Positions 15,742 through 23,368 of a DNA stretch of 40,125 nt are shown here, in pieces. Origin of the DNA: Limnohabitans sp. Rim8 (GTDB taxonomy: Bacteria > Pseudomonadota > Gammaproteobacteria > Burkholderiales > Burkholderiaceae_C); NCBI GenBank assembly GCA_945901045.1, contig CAMDKK010000037.1, forward strand, positions 1 to 40,125, in the 5' to 3' direction. The position numbers were made by a program, and so were the translations under genes. Numbering within the stretch: position 1 is the stretch's first letter; each line of letters opens with the position of its first letter. The notes below the pieces were generated by a model. The model worked only from the letters and a program-made list of their open reading frames with translations. It did not search any database and was not told the DNA's origin.

Positions 15742-16971
15742 TCAGTAACGTTTGCCTGTCAAAAATAGAACAGATCGCATCAATCCATAAGCCATCCAGT
15801 CCAAGGCGCGCTGATACAGAGGACGATTTGCAAACTGTTCAGCTGCGATGTGTTTGCTTTCAAAAACCATGGCCTGTTCAAGTCGCGTATGTAACTGTTT
15901 CGCAAAAGGACCATCTGCCACGACCACATTCGCCTCACGTGCCATCAACAGACTGAGTGGGTCAAGATTGGACGATCCTACTGTGGCCCAAGGCCGCTCA
16001 TGATAGGCGTCGATCACTGCAACCTTGGCGTGAAGAAAACTCGCGGTGTATTCATAAATTTCGACACCCGCCGCCAATAAGATGCCATACACAGGCCTGG
16101 CCGCATGGAATTGCATGAAGTACTCATAACGTCCTTGCAGCAACAAGCGCACTCGCACGCCACGACTCGCCGCATGGATCAGCGCCTTTCGGATCTTGCG
16201 ACCAGGCAAGAAATACGCATTGGCAATCACAATGTCATGCCGGGCCAAACCGATAGCTTTGCGATAAGCCTTTTCAATTTGGCCTCGGTGCAAGAGGTTG
16301 TCACGCAGCAGTAAACCAGCCCGCGCCACAATATGCGCGCTTTGTGCCATGTTTTCAGCCTGCGTCCAAGGCAAATGAAGACCCGCAGCCTTGAAAGAGC
16401 TGAAGGCCTCTGGAAAATTATGTTGCCGCACATAGCGTACCGCTTGCATACGCCACCAAAGTTGAGACGTAGTCTCTTGCACTTCTTGTACCAGGGCACC
16501 CGTGGCTGCGACTGTAAAATCGAGGCGCGGTTTTTCCAACACCCCATGGTAGGGATCGTACAAATCATCCAAGATATTGATCCCACCGCAAAAAGCCAGT
16601 TGGCCGTCCACAACACACAACTTCCGGTGCAATCGACGCCATCTGCTTGGAATCATCAGGCCAAGCTTACTGAGCGGGGAATACACGCGCCACTCTACAC
16701 CTGCATCGGCAAACCGTTGACGCCAAGCGTTGGGCAAAGGGCCTGAGCCTACTCCGTCGACCACCACCCAAACACGGACACCTCTGGATCCTGCGCGCAG
16801 CAACGCTTCTGCCACTTGAGCGCCTGCGCCATTGAAGTCAAAAATATAGGTTTCCAGATGAACCTGCGAACGGGCTCGGCCAATTGCATCAATCAAAGCA
16901 GCGAAATATTCTTTTCCGCCTTCCAATAATCGAATTTGATGCCCATCCCGAATGTAATGAGTTGAGCGCAT
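15742..16971 (-). CDS. clsB: Cardiolipin synthase B
   Basis: A phospholipase-D-superfamily enzyme of 409 residues that makes cardiolipin at the inner membrane. Both HKD motifs are intact: HRKLCVVDGQLAFCGGIN, and HAKVAVIDAYHERPWATVGSSNLD, each H-x-K-x4-D. It lacks the N-terminal membrane helices of ClsA, which fits ClsB. The frame extends to 17043, but the ATG at 16971 gives the family start (MRSTHYIRDGH) and lies seven bases after the preceding gene. That neighbour is a YbhP-like protein; in E. coli ybhP and clsB (ybhO) also lie together, which supports both calls. Confidence 0.94.
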   Translation of the reverse strand: MRSTHYIRDGHQIRLLEGGKEYFAALIDAIGRARSQVHLETYIFDFNGAGAQVAEALLRAGSRGVRVWVVVDGVGSGPLPNAWRQRFADAGVEWRVYSPLSKLGLMIPSRWRRLHRKLCVVDGQLAFCGGINILDDLYDPYHGVLEKPRLDFTVAATGALVQEVQETTSQLWWRMQAVRYVRQHNFPEAFSSFKAAGLHLPWTQAENMAQSAHIVARAGLLLRDNLLHRGQIEKAYRKAIGLARHDIVIANAYFLPGRKIRKALIHAASRGVRVRLLLQGRYEYFMQFHAARPVYGILLAAGVEIYEYTASFLHAKVAVIDAYHERPWATVGSSNLDPLSLLMAREANVVVADGPFAKQLHTRLEQAMVFESKHIAAEQFANRPLYQRALDWMAYGLMRSVLFLTGKRY

Positions 16972-16978
16972 GGTGATG

Positions 16979-17737
16979 TCAGTCGAAATGGAATTCAGCC
17001 AAGAGCGGAAGGTGGTCTGACATTTGTCGCCAGATCCGCCCACGCGGCACCATCAAACCAACGGGTCGTAAACCCCTTGCGTACACATGGTCCAGTTGCA
17101 CCAAGGGCAAACGCGAGGGGTAGGTGAGCGACCTGCCCTGCATCCATTCCTTGAGATTCGCCTTGTGCAACATGCGGCCCACCCGTGTGCCCCAATCATT
17201 AAAGTCCCCGGCCACCAGCAAAGCGTCTTGCTTGGGAATTTCTCGCTCAATGAAGGTCAACAACTGCAGCACCTGCCGTACGCGACTAGCAGGAATCAAG
17301 CCGAGATGCACGACAATGACATGCACCAAGCGCTCTTGAACCTGCAACTCCACATGCAACAAACCGCGCTGCTCCAGTCTGTGCTCTGACATATCCTCAT
17401 GCTGGTGCGTGACCACCGGCCAACGTGACAGGAGTGCATTGCCATGCTCGCCATGCTTGGTGATTGCGTTGGTTTCATAGATCGCCTCGTAACCCTCGGG
17501 CGCTAAAAAATCCGCTTGCGCCAACGCGGGCCAGTTTTTAAAGTATTTTTCTTCGGTGCGATGGACTTTTCTAACCTCTTGCAGGCACACCACATCGGCG
17601 TCGAGTTGCTCTACCGCATGGCCAATATTGTGGATCTCAAGACGACGTGCAGGCCCCAGGCCCTGCACGCCTTTGTGAATGTTGTAAGTTGCGACGCGAA
17701 ACGCATTGGTTGAAAAATGGGGTGATGAACCAGGCAC
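16979..17737 (-). CDS. Endonuclease/exonuclease/phosphatase family protein, YbhP-like
   Basis: A 252-residue member of the EEP superfamily, whose members cut phosphodiester or phosphomonoester bonds. Motifs seen are RVATYNIHKGV (metal and phosphate contacts), DADVVCLQEVRK (catalytic glutamate), VVHLGL, LLVAGDFNDW, and MSDHLPLLAEF (catalytic aspartate-histidine). The only sensible start is the GTG at 17737, preceded by GAGGG six bases away. It begins 9 bases after nudB and ends seven bases before clsB, so all three are probably one transcript. By analogy with E. coli ybhP next to clsB a lipid-related role is possible, but the substrate is unknown. Confidence 0.9.
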   Translation of the reverse strand: MPGSSPHFSTNAFRVATYNIHKGVQGLGPARRLEIHNIGHAVEQLDADVVCLQEVRKVHRTEEKYFKNWPALAQADFLAPEGYEAIYETNAITKHGEHGNALLSRWPVVTHQHEDMSEHRLEQRGLLHVELQVQERLVHVIVVHLGLIPASRVRQVLQLLTFIEREIPKQDALLVAGDFNDWGTRVGRMLHKANLKEWMQGRSLTYPSRLPLVQLDHVYARGLRPVGLMVPRGRIWRQMSDHLPLLAEFHFD

Positions 17738-17746
17738 GTCAAGCCC

Positions 17747-18205
17747 TCATTCCAACCAGCGAGGCAGCATCAAAATCGCCTCGGCATTGGACGGTGAAAA
17801 GCACCGTTCAGCCGCTTCGCGCCAAGGCAACCATGCATATTCGGTATGTTCTTTGTCGTGTAATTGGACGGGCCGAACGACAGGCAGTCGCAAACCAAAC
17901 AGGCGCTCGGTGTTGTGACTCACATGCGGCGCGTAGCGTCCCCGCCATACGGGGTAAATTTCGTAAACATTCTCTAAAGCCCAATCACGCAATTGGCAGT
18001 CTGCGTGCAGGGCATCGATACCCGTTTCTTCTTGAACCTCACGCACGGCGGTGCTGGCCCAATCCTCTGCTTCAAAGTCCTTGCTGCCCGTCACCGATTG
18101 CCACGAGCCAGAATCGACACGGCGTATCACCAACACCTCCAAAGCAGGCGTGTGAATCACAACCAGTACCGATTGTGGAATTTTGAAAACGCGGGATTCA
18201 GACAT
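17747..18205 (-). CDS. nudB: Dihydroneopterin triphosphate diphosphatase (Nudix)
   Basis: A 152-residue Nudix hydrolase. The N-terminal FKIPQSVLVVIH, the WQSVTGS start of the Nudix region, REVQEETGI in the box, and RYAPHVSHNTERLFGL match NudB, which removes pyrophosphate from dihydroneopterin triphosphate, the product of FolE, in folate synthesis. The spacer between the first glycine and glutamate of the box is one residue longer than the textbook pattern. The ATG at 18205 is used; no strong ribosome site is seen. It is the first gene of the leftward nudB-ybhP-like-clsB-folE-BLUF set. Confidence 0.9.
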   Translation of the reverse strand: MSESRVFKIPQSVLVVIHTPALEVLVIRRVDSGSWQSVTGSKDFEAEDWASTAVREVQEETGIDALHADCQLRDWALENVYEIYPVWRGRYAPHVSHNTERLFGLRLPVVRPVQLHDKEHTEYAWLPWREAAERCFSPSNAEAILMLPRWLE

Positions 18206-18322
18206 CTGAGTTTGAAGAAAATCAAGCGTTCATTCTAGCCACCACGCTGTGCACACGTTGGGTTTTAAGCTGTTCTTTTGAAGATCTACAAGTTGTCTTT
18301 GACGGACCCTTATGATGGGTCA

Positions 18323-19525
18323 ATGAACCAAGTCCCTCTCACTGATGCGCCAGCCACCTTAAGTTGGACCGAAAACGGCACCGAATGCCATGCCCTGTGG
18401 CGTTCTGAGCGTCATGCCGCCCCTCCCAAACGAGTGATCATCGCAGACGACACGCTGAATGCTGACAGCGCCTACCGACTCGCCTGCGAGGGTACGGGTC
18501 TGCTGTGGCGTGGAGATTTTCAAAATGCACGGCTCTTGTTGCAAGCCATGATGCGCCGCTCGAATGCCCCCATCAAACCTGGCAAAGTGCGCGCCAAATC
18601 CAAAGCCAATGCTGACGCGCCGGTCACACCGCAGCAAGCCTTTCATTTGCACCGCCAGGCGCAATCTCAGCGCGCTCGCACCTTGTCCATGCTGTTGATT
18701 CCATTGAACGCGGACCGAAGCATTCCATTGCGACGCGCTCCTGACTTGGCACAAGCGTGCGCAGAGGCTTGGGGGCCCGCGACCCAGGCCAATACGGTCA
18801 CCTCACTGCGCGAGTTACTGGGCGTTGTTGGAGCCCACGAATGGCATAAAAAAGGCATCGAAGTTGAAGCCTTGGGCGGCGCACCTAACAATAAAATTTT
18901 TCCCAGCTATGGCGTCTTCTCGCCCGTGCGTGGCGAATATGTTGCACTGGTTGCCAGCGCGCCATTGCCCGTCGATTACGCCTTGGCGTTTGACATTGGT
19001 GTGGGCTCTGGGGTCCTGTCAGCCATGTTGTCGCGACGCGGCGTCAAACGCATAGTTGCCACTGACAACGATCCCCGTGCGATCCTCTGCGCCCGCGGCA
19101 ATCTCGATCGGCTCGGCGCTCTGCCCAAAGTGCAACTCATTCAGACTGACCTCTTCCCTGAAGGCCAGGCCCCTTTGATCGTGTGCAATCCCCCTTGGTT
19201 ACCTGCCCGCGCCAATGCACCGATCGAACACGCTATTTACGATGAAAACAGCCAAATGCTGCGCGGCTTTTTAAACGGCGTCCTGGCCCACCTGACACCC
19301 CAGGGCCAAGCCTGGCTGATTCTGTCGGATTTGGCCGAACACTTGGGCCTGCGTTCTCGCGAAGCGCTGTTGGGATGGATTGAACAAGCGGGCCTGCAGG
19401 TGCTGGGCCGAGAAGACATTCGACCCACGCATGCCAAAGCCATGGACAAGCAAGACCCGCTTCACGCGGCGCGGTCCAAGGAAGTCACTTCCCTTTGGCG
19501 ACTGGGCGCATTGACAGCGCCTTAA
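18323..19525 (+). CDS. Class I SAM-dependent methyltransferase, HemK-like fold
   Basis: A 400-residue protein, from the ATG at 18323; a TTG at 18278 would add 15. The C-terminal half is a Rossmann methyltransferase: AFDIGVGSGVLSAML binds SAM, VATDNDPRAILCARGN is the ribose-binding acidic motif, and VCNPPWLPA is an NPPW version of the NPPY/F motif used by enzymes that methylate amide or exocyclic nitrogens (HemK/PrmB, RlmG). The N-terminal 200 residues form a separate domain with a lysine-rich linker near residue 95-105. The target is not known. It is divergent from nudB and precedes the TonB receptor by 121 bases, so cotranscription is uncertain. Confidence 0.85.
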   Translation: MNQVPLTDAPATLSWTENGTECHALWRSERHAAPPKRVIIADDTLNADSAYRLACEGTGLLWRGDFQNARLLLQAMMRRSNAPIKPGKVRAKSKANADAPVTPQQAFHLHRQAQSQRARTLSMLLIPLNADRSIPLRRAPDLAQACAEAWGPATQANTVTSLRELLGVVGAHEWHKKGIEVEALGGAPNNKIFPSYGVFSPVRGEYVALVASAPLPVDYALAFDIGVGSGVLSAMLSRRGVKRIVATDNDPRAILCARGNLDRLGALPKVQLIQTDLFPEGQAPLIVCNPPWLPARANAPIEHAIYDENSQMLRGFLNGVLAHLTPQGQAWLILSDLAEHLGLRSREALLGWIEQAGLQVLGREDIRPTHAKAMDKQDPLHAARSKEVTSLWRLGALTAP

Positions 19526-19566
19526 TCTTCTGGGCGCAACGGCAATCGTCGCACAGGAGGCAGCCC

Positions 19567-19596
19567 TGAAAATTTGTCGCAAAGTTGAAATTTTCA
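19567..19596. promoter_or_regulatory. Inverted repeat before the TonB receptor gene
   Basis: Perfect 9-base arms, TGAAAATTT at 19567-19575 and AAATTTTCA at 19588-19596, are separated by 12 bases. It lies 42 bases after the methyltransferase stop and 50 before the receptor ATG. It has no T run, so an operator for the receptor is as likely as a terminator. Confidence 0.45.
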
Positions 19597-19646
19597 CCTG
19601 CTAAGATCTTTTGTTACGAATTTAAACTTCCTCATACGATCGACCT

Positions 19647-21722
19647 ATGCACCACATTTGGAAGTCATCTCTGCTTTGCATGCTTTTGCTTAGCATCAGC
19701 AAAATCATTCAGGCCCAAGCCATCGAAGAACTGCCTTCCATTGAAATTCGCTCAACTGCTCAAACCCTCATGGGCATGGGCGGTGCAGCCAGTGAAGGCA
19801 TGGTCTCATCTGAGCGTTTGACGGCCATGCCCTTGTTGCGGCCAGGTGATGTTTTGGAAATGGTGCCTGGCTTGATCGTCACCCAGCACGCTGGGGACGG
19901 GAAAGCCAACCAGTATTTTCTGCGTGGCTTCAACCTCGACCATGGCACTGACTTTGCCACTTACCTGGATGGCATGCCCTTGAACATGCCCAGTCATGCG
20001 CATGGCCAAGGCTACACCGATTTGAATTTTTTGATACCGGAATTGATTGAAACGATCCAATACCGTAAAGGCCCTTACAGCGCCGAAGAAGGCGATTTTT
20101 CATCAGCGGGTGCCGCACGTATGCACAGCATGCGCACACTGGAAAAGAGCATGGCTCAATTCACGTTGGGGCCTGGCGGTTACCAGCGTGGTCTGTTGGC
20201 AGGCTCGCCGGTCTTGGGCGTAGGTCATTTGATTTATGGGTTGGAATTTTTTAACAACAATGGTCCCTGGCTTGTCCCTGAACAAAACCGAAAGCTCAAT
20301 GCCATGCTGCGTTACAGCGAAGGCTCGAGGAGCAATGGCTTTTCAGTTTCAGGCATGGCCTACAACAACCGCTGGACCTCGACGGACCAGATTCCGCAAC
20401 GTGCCATTGAGCAAGGACTGATCCCCCGATTCGGCTCGCTCGACCCCACTGCAGGCGGCATCACAAGTCGCTACAGCCTGTCAGGAGAATGGGCCACCAA
20501 AACGAGCACGCGTCAAACCCGGGCCAATGTTTGGCTTTTGCAATCCAGTCTGGATGTGTGGTCGAACTTTGCTTACTGCTTGGCCGATATGCAAGCCAAC
20601 AACAACTGCAACACAGGCGACCAATTCAAGCAAACAGAGCGCAGGCTGGCCGGCGGATTTGCGGCTTCGCACACCGTGTTGTCCACTTGGGGGCGGCGCG
20701 ATATGACTCACACCTTCGGGGTGCAAGGTCGGCAAGACCAACTTAGCCCGGTGGGCTTGTTCAACACACAACAACGCGAAACCTGGAACACGGTCAGGCA
20801 AGACCGCATCCAGCAGCGCAGCCTGTCGCTGTGGGCGCAAACTGAAATTCGCTGGACAGATACCTTGCGCACCATCACAGGCTTGCGTGGCGACAGCTTC
20901 GATTTTCGAGTTAATTCCAGCTTGCCCGCCAACTCGGGACAACAAAGTGCACAGATGGTCAGCCCCAAGTTGGCCTTGATTTGGCGCCCGACGCAATCCA
21001 ACGAGCTGTACCTGAATTACGGCCAAGGTTTCCACTCGAATGATGCCCGTGGTACCACCATCCGAGTCGATCCGAACAACCCGTCCCAGAGCGCGTCACC
21101 TGTTCCAGGGCTGGTGCGCACATCGGGCCAAGAGATCGGCTTGCGCAGAGACGTGTTGCCCGGCTGGCAAAGCACGCTTGCTGTGTGGCAATTGGACTCG
21201 GCTTCAGAACTGTTGTTCGTGGGCGATGCGGGCACCACCGAAGCCTCGCGCCCCTCTCGACGCTTTGGCGTGGAATGGTCCCATGTGTACAAAATCAACC
21301 GGCATTGGGGGCTTGATGCTGACTTCGCCTGGTCGCATGCCCGGTTCAAGGACTTCGCGCCCGAGGGCATCATGATTCCCGGCGCGATCTCCACCACCGC
21401 CAACTTAGGCCTGCGCTATGAACCCGCCAGTCCTTGGAGTGGCACCTTGAGACTGCGATACTTTGGCCCAAGGCCCTTGACGGAAGACGGCATCGTCCAC
21501 TCCGCAGCCTCTTCGATGCTCAACCTGCGGGTGGGCTACAAAGTGAGTCCGCGCACACAATGGAGCCTTGACGTGTATAACTTGCGCAACAGCAAAGTCA
21601 ATGACATCGAATATTGGTATGCCTCGCAAATGCGCGGCGAGACCCAAGCCGTTATGGACCGCCATCTTCACCCGGCCGAACCTCGCGTGGCCAGGCTGAC
21701 TGTGACGCACCGTTTTGAATGA
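19647..21722 (+). CDS. TonB-dependent outer-membrane receptor
   Basis: A 691-residue receptor with a signal peptide (residues 1-24, ending QAQA), a plug domain (about 30-155) and a beta barrel. The plug has LRPGDVLEMVPGLIVTQHAG, YFLRGFNLDHGTDF, LDGMPLNMPSHAHGQGYTDLNFLIPELI and YRKGPYSAEEGDFSSAGAA, typical of the family. The barrel ends in TVTHRFE, one residue past the usual terminal aromatic. The substrate is not evident; a histidine-containing loop in the plug is conserved in this subgroup as far as I recall, so metal or metal-chelate uptake is only a guess. An ABC ATPase-like gene follows 148 bases later. No TonB/ExbBD genes are in the window. Confidence 0.93.
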   Translation: MHHIWKSSLLCMLLLSISKIIQAQAIEELPSIEIRSTAQTLMGMGGAASEGMVSSERLTAMPLLRPGDVLEMVPGLIVTQHAGDGKANQYFLRGFNLDHGTDFATYLDGMPLNMPSHAHGQGYTDLNFLIPELIETIQYRKGPYSAEEGDFSSAGAARMHSMRTLEKSMAQFTLGPGGYQRGLLAGSPVLGVGHLIYGLEFFNNNGPWLVPEQNRKLNAMLRYSEGSRSNGFSVSGMAYNNRWTSTDQIPQRAIEQGLIPRFGSLDPTAGGITSRYSLSGEWATKTSTRQTRANVWLLQSSLDVWSNFAYCLADMQANNNCNTGDQFKQTERRLAGGFAASHTVLSTWGRRDMTHTFGVQGRQDQLSPVGLFNTQQRETWNTVRQDRIQQRSLSLWAQTEIRWTDTLRTITGLRGDSFDFRVNSSLPANSGQQSAQMVSPKLALIWRPTQSNELYLNYGQGFHSNDARGTTIRVDPNNPSQSASPVPGLVRTSGQEIGLRRDVLPGWQSTLAVWQLDSASELLFVGDAGTTEASRPSRRFGVEWSHVYKINRHWGLDADFAWSHARFKDFAPEGIMIPGAISTTANLGLRYEPASPWSGTLRLRYFGPRPLTEDGIVHSAASSMLNLRVGYKVSPRTQWSLDVYNLRNSKVNDIEYWYASQMRGETQAVMDRHLHPAEPRVARLTVTHRFE

Positions 21723-21870
21723 CCAAAGGCCACAACTGAGGATGGATGGCCAATGCCCGTTCGGTCGAAATACGCTGTTGTTGTCCCCCACTCACATTGC
21801 CCGCGCAGCTGTTTCTTCATTGACCGGCCTCGCGTGCAACCACCCTGCATAAATTGAACAGGTTCTACTG

Positions 21871-22476
21871 ATGACACACATCCGGGTTCGCGTCGAAAAT
21901 TTGACCTTTGATTTCGGCACGCCTCTCTTCAAAGCGTTGAGCTTTGTCATCCCCTGTGGCGTGAGCTTGGTCCAGGGTGGGGAGGGCCGGGGCAAAACAA
22001 GCTTAATGCGCTTATTGGCTGGCGATTTGCATCCTGCTTCAGGAACCGTGCAAATTTCTGGCGCAGCGCCTCATGAGCCTTCCCAAATCTATTGGCACGA
22101 CCCTCGGTCTGAAGATTGGAATGAGCTGTCGCCCCGGGCTTGGTGTGCCAAGATGCGCGCACGCTTCTCCCGCTTTGATGACATGGAATGGAATGCCTTG
22201 GCTGCGCATCTGCAACTGACAGAACACATGGACAAAGCCATGTACATGCTGTCGACCGGCAGCAAACGTAAAGTCAATTGGATCGCCGCTTTAGCCTGCG
22301 GCGCTGATGTACTCTTAATGGACGAACCCTTTGCCGCCATCGACATGGCCAACATTCAAAAATTGCATGCGCTATTGGAAAATTGGCACACCCGTAAAAC
22401 CAGCGCATGGGTTTTGGCCGACTACCAAATACCGGAAAACGTACCGCTTGCGGCGGTCATCGACCTGGGCGAGTGA
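21871..22476 (+). CDS. Orphan ABC-type ATPase with missing switch histidine
   Basis: A 201-residue ABC ATP-binding protein. Walker A is GGEGRGKT (residues 36-43), the signature is LSTGS (127-131), and Walker B is VLLMDEP with Asp151 and Glu152. The H-loop, normally a histidine after the strand following Walker B, reads VLADYQ with aspartate at 184, and no canonical Q-loop glutamine is seen, where WHDP stands. No permease gene is adjacent. It may pair with a distant permease, or be a non-transport ABC protein. It lies between the TonB receptor and two hypothetical genes. The ATG at 21871 gives a normal first strand. Confidence 0.82.
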   Translation: MTHIRVRVENLTFDFGTPLFKALSFVIPCGVSLVQGGEGRGKTSLMRLLAGDLHPASGTVQISGAAPHEPSQIYWHDPRSEDWNELSPRAWCAKMRARFSRFDDMEWNALAAHLQLTEHMDKAMYMLSTGSKRKVNWIAALACGADVLLMDEPFAAIDMANIQKLHALLENWHTRKTSAWVLADYQIPENVPLAAVIDLGE

Positions 22477-22483
22477 AGCGGCT

Positions 22484-22675
22484 TCAAAAAAGCCAATAGT
22501 TCGGCTCCGCGTAGACTTGCGCTAACTCTTTGACCAGTTCATTTCGACATCTTTGCCACTCTGCCAACACCGAAGGTGCAAAATGCAAGGTCTTGGCCAC
22601 CTCAAGGCTGTGTTCTTCAATGCCAATGCGCACCTTGAGTTCAGCAACACGGCAATGAAATGGCAAATTGAACAC
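22484..22675 (-). CDS. Small hypothetical protein
   Basis: I do not recognise this 63-residue protein. The GTG at 22675 is chosen because GGAG lies six bases before it; a TTG at 22687 is the alternative. The sequence is mixed and helical (VLAEWQRCRNELVKELAQVY) and ends in the aromatic NYWLF. It fills a gap between two rightward genes in the opposite direction, converging on the ABC ATPase with a 7-base gap. It could be a chance frame, since support is only the ribosome site and composition. Confidence 0.4.
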   Translation of the reverse strand: MFNLPFHCRVAELKVRIGIEEHSLEVAKTLHFAPSVLAEWQRCRNELVKELAQVYAEPNYWLF

Positions 22676-22727
22676 CGTGCGCTCCAAGACAGGTCAGAAG
22701 TAACGGCTCCATTATCAACAGTTATCT

Positions 22728-23339
22728 ATGCTCCTCGAAATTTTGGTTCTCTTATCAACGCTCGCTTTTGGCGGTTGGATGCAAAAATCCAAACTGCAAC
22801 AGCAGCGCAAAGCCCTGCTCGGCAGGCAACTGCAGCCCTATCAAATCGAAAAGTTCATGGAGACCTTGACGGAAGGCTACCTGCGCGCTTTGGGTGAGTC
22901 CAGTGCAGAACGGCAGGCCAGCATCTGGGCCCTGATGGCAAGCTCTGAGGACGCATTGAACACACAATTTCAAGAATTTGTGCTTAATTTTTCCAAGCAG
23001 GACGCCGAATCTACCCAAGTCAGCACATGGCCGCTGTGCTTGCCCTACGCAGAAAAAATAGCGCCTCACGCCGTATTTGACATGCGCAAAATACTCAGCA
23101 TGCACGCCCACGGCATTGCCAGTGCCACCGATAACACGACACAGCGCTCGTCAAAAGACAAGGCTTTTACGCTGATGGCCGAATTACTCTTGATGCAACA
23201 CAGCTGCCACTGGTTTTGCAAATCCAAAACCGTGGCCTCTGCTCGGATGATGGCGCGGCACCAAACAAGTTACCCGCAACTCATTGCAGCGGTTTCCCCT
23301 GAAACCCGACACAAGTATCTGAAGTTGATCAACGGTTGA
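22728..23339 (+). CDS. Hypothetical membrane-anchored protein
   Basis: A 203-residue protein I do not recognise. The first 18 residues are hydrophobic (LLEILVLLSTLAFGGWM) and are followed by a basic, glutamine-rich segment, so an N-terminal membrane anchor with a cytoplasmic helical body is likely. The rest is helical, with LTEGYLRALGE near residue 50 and MAELLLMQHSCHWF near 150, but no known domain. The ATG at 22728 has no clear ribosome site. It is the last gene of the inserted block and its stop codon lies inside the 26-bp palindrome before aspS. Confidence 0.65.
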   Translation: MLLEILVLLSTLAFGGWMQKSKLQQQRKALLGRQLQPYQIEKFMETLTEGYLRALGESSAERQASIWALMASSEDALNTQFQEFVLNFSKQDAESTQVSTWPLCLPYAEKIAPHAVFDMRKILSMHAHGIASATDNTTQRSSKDKAFTLMAELLLMQHSCHWFCKSKTVASARMMARHQTSYPQLIAAVSPETRHKYLKLING

Positions 23340-23352
23340 TCAACCGTTGATC
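23327..23352. repeat. 26-bp perfect palindrome between convergent genes
   Basis: Arms of 13 bases (GATCAACGGTTGA and TCAACCGTTGATC) abut with no loop. The element contains GATC three times, with two more within the next 17 bases. It covers the stop codon of the hypothetical gene and lies 17 bases before the aspS stop. A hairpin could end transcription in both directions, but no T run follows, so the role is open. Confidence 0.7.
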
Positions 23353-23368
23353 TGATCGTCGGGCTTGA

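Noticed and set aside
18025-18105. Nudix box of nudB with one extra residue
   Set aside because: The spacer between the first Gly and Glu is six rather than five, but as I recall this is normal for betaproteobacterial NudB, so it is not a defect.
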